DNA from: Candidatus Woesearchaeota archaeon
GTDB taxonomy: Archaea; Nanobdellota; Nanobdellia; Woesearchaeales; DSVV01
Reading direction: 5' to 3'
Length of the DNA stretch: 6,588 bases
Assembly: GCA_023267795.1 (NCBI GenBank)
Contig: JAHFMP010000056.1
Location: 1-6,588 of the forward strand
Shown here one piece after another: positions 1 through 3,888 of the stretch; positions within the stretch are counted from its first letter, which is position 1; the number at the start of each line of letters is the position of its first letter. The notes beneath the pieces are model-generated. The model saw only the letters and a program-made list of their open reading frames with translations, was not told the DNA's origin and did no database searches. Position numbers and translations under genes: made by a program.

Positions 1-13
1 ATATTCAAAATAC

Positions 14-1009
14 ATGAAGAAAAAAGTTCTCTGCTCTCTTCTCTTGTTTCTTTTTCTTATTGTTGTCATCATTCTTCTATATTTCTTTTTTGGAAAACAA
101 ACACAAACTTCACAGTTGTTGCCAGAAGAAAATGGAATAATTGACATCTTTTTCTGCCCAGAAGATGATTGTGAAATTGCTCTCATGGAAAAAATTAACA
201 CGACAACTACTTCTCTTCACTGTGCTTTTTATCATCTTGATCTTCCTTCTGTTATTGCACTCTTGGAAAGAAAGTCTGCCATTGGTATTGATGTTAAAAT
301 TGTTATTGACAGTGATTATCGCAATGATGTTCCAATATCTTCTTTTGTCCGCTTTGACAGCAGGTCTGCTTACATGCACAACAAATTCTGTATTTTTGAC
401 AGCAAATCAATCTCTACTGGGTCTATGAATCCAACGCACGCAGATACAACAAAAAATAATAATAATCTTGTTTTTATTTCTTCAAAAACACTTGCAGCAA
501 ATTACGAGGCAGAATTTGAAAGTTTTTGGAGAAATAATTTTGGGTTTGATGATACTGTTTCTTATCCAAAACTTTTATTCAATAATTTTACTGTAGAAAA
601 TTATTTTTGTCCTGAAGATGCCTGTGAAGAGCATATTCTTCAGACTCTTGCTCTCGCAAATGAATCAATCTATTTCCTGCAATTTTCTTTTACCTCTGAC
701 ACAATAGGCAATCTTCTCCTTGAGAAAAGTAAAACAATTGATATTGCAGGTGTTTTTGAAAAATCGCAAAATAATGAGTATACAGAGTATGATACGTTAC
801 ACAATCTCAATATTTCATGGGATGGAAATTCTGGATTTATGCATCACAAAGTGTTTATCATTGACAAAAAGATTGTGATTACAGGCTCAATGAATCCAAG
901 CAAAAATGGCAATGAGAAGAATGACGAGAATATACTTATTATTCATGATCCTTCAATAGCAGAATTGTATTTGGAAGAGTTTAGAAGAATCGAAAAAGAA
1001 AATAAGTAG
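14..1009 (+). CDS. Membrane-anchored phospholipase D-like protein with two HKD motifs
   Basis: This 331-residue protein belongs to the phospholipase D/nuclease superfamily, which cleaves phosphodiester bonds in lipids or nucleic acids. The N-terminus has a lysine cluster and one hydrophobic segment (about residues 5-26), so the rest is probably outside the membrane, tethered or secreted. Two half-repeats follow, each starting with a CPED motif (FCPEDDCE at 47-54, FCPEDACE at 198-205) and ending in a catalytic HKD motif: H122/K124/D129 with GSMN at 136-139, and H277/K279/D284 with GSMN at 291-294. Both catalytic sites look complete, giving one composite active site as in classic PLD enzymes. 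The paired cysteines in each CPED motif could form a disulfide or bind metal. The superfamily is secure; the substrate (DNA, RNA or lipid) cannot be told. The start is the first ATG, only 13 bases from the window edge, so its promoter is not visible and a start further upstream cannot be excluded. Confidence 0.88.
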   Translation: MKKKVLCSLLLFLFLIVVIILLYFFFGKQTQTSQLLPEENGIIDIFFCPEDDCEIALMEKINTTTTSLHCAFYHLDLPSVIALLERKSAIGIDVKIVIDSDYRNDVPISSFVRFDSRSAYMHNKFCIFDSKSISTGSMNPTHADTTKNNNNLVFISSKTLAANYEAEFESFWRNNFGFDDTVSYPKLLFNNFTVENYFCPEDACEEHILQTLALANESIYFLQFSFTSDTIGNLLLEKSKTIDIAGVFEKSQNNEYTEYDTLHNLNISWDGNSGFMHHKVFIIDKKIVITGSMNPSKNGNEKNDENILIIHDPSIAELYLEEFRRIEKENK

Positions 1010-1014
1010 CACAC

Positions 1015-1069
1015 AATTTTGAAAATACACAGCTAAGCGAAATTTTTCAAAATTCGCTACTCTTTTTTT
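1015..1069. terminator. Terminator region between convergent genes, with overlapping inverted repeats
   Basis: Two inverted repeats share bases. Arms 1015-1025 and 1044-1054 are an exact 11-bp match. Arms 1036-1041 and 1053-1058 are an exact 6-bp match (AGCGAA/TTCGCT), extended by 3 bp after one mismatch. A T-rich run (1061-1069) follows, as expected for ending the rightward PLD transcript. The structure lies between the stop at 1007-1009 and the leftward small ORF that ends at 1057, so it could serve both strands. Termination is inferred from position and the T-run. Confidence 0.5.
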
Positions 1070-1233
1070 CTCATGCTTTGGTCATGCATGAGACGTTTTT
1101 CCACTTCATGCAGTTTTCTTGCCTTTTTTTCGCTTGCCTGATAGTTTACGTTTTTTGTGACATTCTCCAAATATGCCTTGTTCACTGTTGTGTTACTTCT
1201 GAAAGTCATCTTATTGTCGTGTTTTCTGCCCAT
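1057..1233 (-). CDS. Small highly charged protein of 58 residues, unknown function
   Basis: I do not recognise this gene. Read leftward, an ATG at 1231-1233 opens 58 codons ending in TAG at 1057-1059; an in-frame TAG nine bases upstream of the ATG fixes it as the first start. The product starts MGRKHDNKMTFRSN and its C-terminal half (about residues 33-58) is rich in Lys, Arg and Glu with Leu/Met/Val at intervals, resembling an amphipathic helix or short coiled coil. It has no Cys, Pro or Trp and no membrane segment, so it should be a soluble basic protein, perhaps nucleic-acid binding (inference). Support for it being real: protein-like composition, a TTTATAA box centred about 28 nt upstream of the ATG (leaderless spacing), and a terminator-like structure just past its stop. 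The opposite strand (1078-1263) is also open, but it encodes a Phe/Cys-rich sequence typical of an antisense shadow. Confidence 0.5.
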   Translation of the reverse strand: MGRKHDNKMTFRSNTTVNKAYLENVTKNVNYQASEKKARKLHEVEKRLMHDQSMRKKE

Positions 1234-1257
1234 AAAAAAATTCTAAAATTCTCTTCA

Positions 1258-1264
1258 TTATAAA
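1258..1264 (-). promoter_or_regulatory. TATA-like box for the 58-residue small gene
   Basis: The minus strand reads TTTATAA here, centred about 28 nt before the ATG at 1233. Archaeal TATA boxes sit about 25-27 nt before the transcription start, so the mRNA would begin at or next to the ATG. The box lies partly inside the outer end of the large inverted repeat. No mapped start is available, and TATA-like strings are common in AT-rich DNA. Confidence 0.4.
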
Positions 1265-1311
1265 TTTTTGTTTTTATTGCACTTTTTATTACAATAAAAA
1301 CAAAAATTTAT
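1260..1311. repeat. Perfect 20-bp AT-rich inverted repeat with a 12-nt loop
   Basis: Arms 1260-1279 and 1292-1311 are exact reverse complements separated by 12 bases. The right arm touches the stop codon of the leftward hypothetical gene (1311-1313), and the left arm overlaps the TATA-like box of the next leftward gene. The transcript would fold into a long A-U helix containing U-runs, which fits a terminator of the leftward gene. A cruciform or regulator-binding site is also possible. No target-site duplication or transposase is visible, so it is not called a mobile element. Confidence 0.7.
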
Positions 1312-1899
1312 TACCAGACGTCGTAATGTTCATTTCCTTTTGTCATGAAATCAAGTGTTTCTTTAATGACATTTACTAATTCATAGGATTTGAACCGCGC
1401 TTTGTCTTCCCAGTATGTTTCTATTTTTTTTGCCCACATAAAATCGGCAAGAAAGCGCACAATTGTCTGATGCATTTTTGAATATGCAAATTGTTCACTG
1501 AAATCATACTCCAAATCCTGAGTAACGCGAATAAAAAGGATTCCTTTCACGAGCTTTTTCTTTTCTCCATCTTTGAGAACCTCTATTTCCTGCAAATCCT
1601 CGATCTGAAAGTGGATCATCATGTGAACCATGACAAATTCGTTTCCTTTTTTTATGGGCGTTCCAGTCAAATGAGAGTTCTTTGGCACCATGAGGCAAAA
1701 CAATGCTTCTATACTTTGATTCCTGCACCTGAAATCCCTTTGAAACAAGCCAATCATAAATGATTCTGTACACTTCGTTCAAATCAAAAATTCCTTTGTA
1801 GCGTAATCCCTGATTAACAGAATCAGCGCCTAATTTCACAGTGCTGACCTGAGCCTTGCTTCTGCCTGCGAGCCTCGTAAATCCTTCCATTCCTGCCAT
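1311..1899 (-). pseudogene. Hypothetical protein of about 195 residues, broken by a one-base frameshift
   Basis: Two overlapping minus-strand frames make one sensible protein. The upstream part starts at ATG 1897-1899 (MAGMEGFTRLAGRSK) and is coherent for about 84 residues, to FDWNAHKK. The downstream part continues as GNEFVMVHMM and ends at 1311. The junction is a run of seven As on the coding strand (1647-1653); dropping one A gives an uninterrupted 195-residue protein. Past the junction the first frame turns Arg-rich and implausible, and before it the second frame looks equally unnatural, which supports the join. The predicted protein is mixed alpha/beta, with a helix around NEVYRIIYDWLVSKGF (41-56), hydrophobic strands around 88-97 and 116-126, and an aromatic helical C-terminus (about 140-186). 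No signal peptide, membrane segment or catalytic motif is seen and I cannot name a family. Cause: a homopolymer sequencing error, a true mutation, or slippage that restores the frame. Confidence 0.7.
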
Positions 1900-1921
1900 A
1901 AAATTTCTTTAGTTACTTTTG

Positions 1922-1929
1922 CTAATAAA
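1922..1929 (-). promoter_or_regulatory. TATA-like box for the frameshifted hypothetical gene
   Basis: The minus strand reads TTTATTAG, centred about 26 nt before the ATG at 1899, the spacing expected of a leaderless archaeal transcript. No SD-like purine run precedes that ATG. The palindromic TTTATAAA at 1953-1960 is a second candidate but would give a longer leader. Confidence 0.35.
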
Positions 1930-1952
1930 CTTTTTCATAATTTTTGTTAATC

Positions 1953-1960
1953 TTTATAAA
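1953..1960 (+). promoter_or_regulatory. TATA box for the PIN-rpo7 gene series
   Basis: TTTATAAA is close to the archaeal TATA consensus and is centred about 28 nt before the ATG at 1985. Transcription should begin within a few bases of that ATG, giving a leaderless or nearly leaderless mRNA. It is the best promoter candidate for the rightward information-processing genes. Confidence 0.55.
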
Positions 1961-1984
1961 TCAACACTGTTTCATGACAAACGC

Positions 1985-2359
1985 ATGAAAAATATCATCC
2001 TGGACACTAATTTTCTTTTGATTCCAGCACAGTATAAAGTAGATATTTTTCAGGAAATTGAAAGAGTTTTTCCTGAGAAAGTACATATTTTTGTGTTAGA
2101 TAAATCATTTGAGGAGCTCGATAATGTTGCTCTGCAAGGCAGGCAAAAAGAGAAATTGCATGTGAAACTTGCAAAATCACTGCTGAAAACACAAAATATT
2201 AAAATACTCCACGTTGACCAGAAAGGAAGCGTGGATGATCTGCTTGTGGAACTTTCCAACAAAGGCTATATTATTGCAACGCAGGATAAAGAGTTGAAAA
2301 GGCGCTTGAAGCAGAATATAGTAACGCTAAGGCAAAACAAATACCTGCTCTTCAAATAA
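1985..2359 (+). CDS. PIN-domain protein, Fcf1/VapC9-like, predicted RNase
   Basis: This 124-residue protein is a single PIN domain, a metal-dependent RNase fold. It opens with the typical strand IILDTNFLLIP carrying the first acidic residue, D7. Other candidate metal ligands are E43/E44 (SFEELDN), D84/D85 (GSVDDLL) and D101 in ATQDKELKRRL, the usual PIN pattern near the C-terminus. Related archaeal proteins are annotated as rRNA-processing Fcf1/Utp24 homologues and often lie just upstream of rpoE, as here, so a role in rRNA maturation is more likely than a toxin. No antitoxin gene is adjacent. I chose ATG 1985 rather than the in-frame ATG at 1919: the extra 22 residues would be read through the TATA box, and MKNIILDTN is the family-like beginning. 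The rpo7 gene follows 55 nt downstream. Confidence 0.82.
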   Translation: MKNIILDTNFLLIPAQYKVDIFQEIERVFPEKVHIFVLDKSFEELDNVALQGRQKEKLHVKLAKSLLKTQNIKILHVDQKGSVDDLLVELSNKGYIIATQDKELKRRLKQNIVTLRQNKYLLFK

Positions 2360-2378
2360 AAAATGTAAAAATTGTTAT

Positions 2379-2414
2379 GGAGGTAAAATTTCCTTCTGGA
2401 AATTTTTATTAAAG
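2379..2414 (+). promoter_or_regulatory. Shine-Dalgarno plus hairpin in front of rpo7
   Basis: A perfect SD, GGAGGT (2379-2384), is followed at once by an exact 9-bp hairpin (arms 2385-2393 and 2398-2406, loop TTCT). Eight bases (2407-2414) then lead to the ATG at 2415. Unfolded, the SD is 30 nt from the ATG, too far to work; with the hairpin folded the gap is 8 nt. The SD is also inside an 11-codon reading frame (2377-2412) that ends 2 nt before rpo7. Alternatively, the hairpin and its T-run could be a weak terminator after the PIN gene. Confidence 0.55.
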
Positions 2415-2999
2415 ATGTTTTACAAAGTAGTTGTGAATGATTATGTTCGTGTTGCACCAGCATATCTGGGTTTGGATATAAAGGATGCAATTGTCAAACA
2501 AGTCAAGAAAAAATACGATGGATTTATGTCAAAAGATCTTGGAATTGTTGTAGATGTTCCTGGTGTAAAAGAAATTAAGCAAGGAATTATTATTCCCGGT
2601 GATGGTGCACCTCATTACGAAACACAGTTCGAGCTGCTTGTCTACAGGCCAGAAATGCAGGAAGTTGTTATAGGCAGAATTAAGGACATTGCAGATTTTG
2701 GTGCATTCCTGACAATTGGTCCTATTGAAGGGATGATTCACGTAAGCCAGACAATGGATGATTTTGTTTCCTTTGGAAAAGACAAGGTTCTTGTTGGTAA
2801 GGAAAGTAAACGGCCTCTTAAAGTCGGCGATGTTTGCAAAGCAAAAATTATTGCTATTTCATTTAAGGAAGCAAACAACCCAAAATTAGGTTTGACAATG
2901 CGACAGCCAGGACTTGGCAAGCTGGAATGGGCTGATGAAGAGCCAAAACCAAAAGAAGTAAAGGCTGCTCCTGCAAAAGGAAAAGCCGCAGCAAAATAA
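2415..2999 (+). CDS. rpo7: DNA-directed RNA polymerase subunit Rpo7 (RpoE, RpoE1)
   Basis: This is the archaeal counterpart of eukaryotic Rpb7, which pairs with Rpo4 to form the stalk of RNA polymerase. The stalk helps open promoters and binds emerging RNA. The N-terminal Rpb7-type domain covers about residues 1-78, starting MFYKVVVNDYVRVAPAYLG and including the tip-like PGDGAPHYET. An S1 RNA-binding domain follows (about 82-163) with the usual DFGAFLTIGPIEGMIHVSQ pattern. The 194-residue length is near the family norm, with a low-complexity Lys/Ala/Pro tail (about 176-194) beyond the S1 domain. The Rpo4 partner gene is not in this window. Its neighbours, PIN upstream and spt4 downstream, match the common archaeal order. 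Expression probably depends on the unusual SD-hairpin arrangement in front of the start. Confidence 0.96.
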   Translation: MFYKVVVNDYVRVAPAYLGLDIKDAIVKQVKKKYDGFMSKDLGIVVDVPGVKEIKQGIIIPGDGAPHYETQFELLVYRPEMQEVVIGRIKDIADFGAFLTIGPIEGMIHVSQTMDDFVSFGKDKVLVGKESKRPLKVGDVCKAKIIAISFKEANNPKLGLTMRQPGLGKLEWADEEPKPKEVKAAPAKGKAAAK

Positions 3000-3004
3000 A
3001 AATC

Positions 3005-3066
3005 ATGGATGGTGAAAAATTTTAATGAGCAAACGTAGTTTGCTAATGTTAGAATTTTTATTATGA
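3005..3066 (+). other. Chained mini-ORFs and a hairpin in the rpo7-spt4 gap
   Basis: The 63-nt gap contains two back-to-back mini-frames. ATG 3005 gives MDGEKF and stops at 3023-3025. The last A of that stop begins ATG 3025, which gives MSKRSLLMLEFLL and ends at 3064-3066, overlapping the spt4 ATG as ATGA. GGTGA at 3011-3015 could act as SD for the second frame (9-nt spacing). A 7-bp hairpin (arms 3028-3034 and 3038-3044) is also present. No SD directly precedes spt4, so coupled re-initiation is one way it could be translated. This is inference; chance mini-frames are common in AT-rich DNA. Confidence 0.3.
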
Positions 3067-3248
3067 AAAAAAAAGTATGCAGATTCTGTAAAATCTTTGT
3101 AGAAGGCAATGAGTGCCCTATCTGCAAAGGTGCTCAGTTTTCTGAAAGCTGGAATGGCCGAATGACTTTTTTTGATACGAATAGATCATTTATTGCAAAA
3201 CAAGTAGGCATACATCAGAAAGGAGAGTATGTCATTAAAGTAAAATAA
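3063..3248 (+). CDS. spt4: Transcription elongation factor Spt4 (RpoE2)
   Basis: The 61-residue product is archaeal Spt4, the small zinc-binding partner of Spt5/NusG, which keeps RNA polymerase processive during elongation. A four-cysteine zinc knuckle is intact: C6-x2-C9 and C18-x2-C21 (VCRFCKIFVEGNECPICKG). The body then shows the family pattern SESWNGRMTFFDTNRSFIAKQVG and ends GEYVIKVK, normally part of a short beta-sheet that docks on the NusG NGN domain. The length is normal for the family. Its place directly after rpo7 and before rps24e is the usual archaeal arrangement; the Spt5 gene is not in this window. The stop codon lies within a 21-bp tandem duplication. Confidence 0.93.
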   Translation: MKKKVCRFCKIFVEGNECPICKGAQFSESWNGRMTFFDTNRSFIAKQVGIHQKGEYVIKVK

Positions 3249-3286
3249 GGTAAATAAAAACGTGAATAAGATAAATAAAAACGTGA
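3245..3286 (+). repeat. Tandem 21-bp direct repeat upstream of rps24e
   Basis: Units 3245-3265 and 3266-3286 match at 20 of 21 positions (G at 3250, A at 3271). The shared core is TAAATAAAAACGTGA. The first copy includes the spt4 stop codon; the end of the second supplies the first bases of the rps24e SD (GAGGT). The pattern looks like a recent local duplication that lengthened the intergenic gap. Confidence 0.8.
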
Positions 3287-3289
3287 GGT
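3285..3289 (+). promoter_or_regulatory. Shine-Dalgarno site of rps24e
   Basis: GAGGT is complementary to the conserved ACCTC near the 16S rRNA 3' end and ends 6 nt before the ATG at 3296. This supports the chosen start and internal translation in a polycistronic mRNA. Confidence 0.6.
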
Positions 3290-3295
3290 TTTATC

Positions 3296-3622
3296 ATGAA
3301 TATTGAAGTAACAAAACAAAGCAAATTGCCATTGCTGAGCAGAGAGAGAGTAACTGGCTATGTACATTTCGATAGTGTTACCCCATCTCTTGTTGCTGTA
3401 CGAAAAGCACTCGCGGAAAAGATAAAGGAAGATGAAAATCATGTTGTTGTTCGTCATTTGTATGGTCGTTATGGCATGCGTAAGGCAAAAATCATTGCGC
3501 ATGTGTATCATGATGAAGCAATGATGACGCATTTAGAGGCAGCAAATTTGTTGAAGAAAAATGGCTTTGCAGTTGCAGAAGCAGCAAAAGCTGAAGAAGC
3601 AAAAACAGCAGAAGGATCGTAA
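3296..3622 (+). CDS. rps24e: 30S ribosomal protein S24e
   Basis: The 108-residue product is the archaeal/eukaryotic small-subunit protein S24e. Family features run in order: an N-terminal strand (MNIEVTKQSKLPLLSRERV), a first core strand (VTGYVHFDSVTPSLVAVRKALAEK with the TPS turn at 29-31), the strand NHVVVRHLYGRYG (48-60) and the closing KAKIIAHVYHD (63-73). The last 20 or so residues form an Ala/Glu/Lys-rich tail, similar in style to the Rpo7 tail and probably disordered. The gene is 47 nt after spt4 and 7 nt before rps27ae, so S24e and S27ae are almost certainly cotranscribed. The start is supported by an SD at 3285-3289. Confidence 0.93.
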   Translation: MNIEVTKQSKLPLLSRERVTGYVHFDSVTPSLVAVRKALAEKIKEDENHVVVRHLYGRYGMRKAKIIAHVYHDEAMMTHLEAANLLKKNGFAVAEAAKAEEAKTAEGS

Positions 3623-3629
3623 AAGAAAA

Positions 3630-3815
3630 ATGGCAGAAGGAAAAAAAAAGGAAAAAAAAACGCGTGGCTCAAAATTGTGGAAAGCCTATGAAGTTAAAGG
3701 AAGTCAACTCGTGCGTGTCAAGAAATTTTCTCCAAAAGCAGGAACAGGCTTTTTTATGGCAGAGCATAAAAATCGGAGAACATGCGGTAAAACTGGATAT
3801 ATGGAGAAAAGATAA
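3630..3815 (+). CDS. rps27ae: 30S ribosomal protein S27ae, zinc-less variant
   Basis: The 61-residue basic protein is archaeal S27ae (the ribosomal part of eukaryotic ubiquitin-S27a). The family core is clear: LWKAYEVKGSQLVRVKKFSP (16-35), the diagnostic FFMAEHKNRRTCGKTGY (41-57), then MEKR. The usual family pattern is C-x2-C, PGxFMA, then C-x2-C. Here only C52 remains; the other three positions are S34, A37 and T55, so a normal zinc site cannot form. The start is ATG 3630. An in-frame ATG at 3561 would add 23 Gln/Lys-rich residues read from inside rps24e and is rejected. Two A9 runs in the first codons encode the Lys-rich tail and keep the frame. No strong SD is at the right distance; GAAGGA (3611-3616) is 13 nt away, so coupling to rps24e is likely. 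Confidence 0.93.
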   Translation: MAEGKKKEKKTRGSKLWKAYEVKGSQLVRVKKFSPKAGTGFFMAEHKNRRTCGKTGYMEKR

Positions 3816-3817
3816 CA

Positions 3818-3825
3818 TTTAAATA
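3818..3825 (+). promoter_or_regulatory. Candidate TATA box for the decarboxylase-agmatinase unit
   Basis: TTTAAATA starts 3 nt past the rps27ae stop. A start site about 25 nt downstream (near 3847) would leave a leader of about 20 nt before ATG 3868, or 75 nt before ATG 3922. A second AT-rich element at 3844-3850 is closer to 3868. Prediction only. Confidence 0.35.
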
Positions 3826-3865
3826 TGAGTTTCTGTAAGAATAAAAATATTATTTCAACAGCAGG

Positions 3866-3888
3866 GTATGAGAAACTTACGCTCATAC
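3866..3888 (+). promoter_or_regulatory. Short hairpin over the decarboxylase start codon
   Basis: GTATGAG (3866-3872) and CTCATAC (3882-3888) are exact reverse complements with a 9-nt loop. The stem would bury ATG 3868. It could limit initiation there, or it could mean that the real start is the downstream ATG at 3922. A 7-bp stem can arise by chance. Confidence 0.3.

Noticed and set aside
1078..1263. A 61-codon rightward open frame
   Set aside because: It encodes a Phe/Cys/His-rich sequence without motifs and is antisense to the more protein-like 58-residue leftward frame. No promoter or SD is visible.
1260..1311. Miniature transposable element
   Set aside because: The repeat is only 52 bp in total, with no flanking target-site duplication or nearby transposase, and a terminator role explains its position.
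1491..1763. A 90-codon rightward open frame
   Set aside because: It is antisense to the split hypothetical gene, which has the better composition and a coherent full-length reading.
1919..1984. N-terminal extension of the PIN protein from ATG 1919
   Set aside because: The extension would be translated from the TATA box itself. PIN domains normally begin a few residues before the LDTN strand, which fits ATG 1985.
1985..2359. VapC toxin of a toxin-antitoxin pair
   Set aside because: No small antitoxin gene is next to it. The location just before rpo7 matches the housekeeping Fcf1-like PIN gene.
3561..3629. Longer S27ae starting inside rps24e
   Set aside because: The 23 extra residues are a Gln/Lys-rich frame-shifted reading of the S24e tail. 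ATG 3630 gives the normal family length and beginning.
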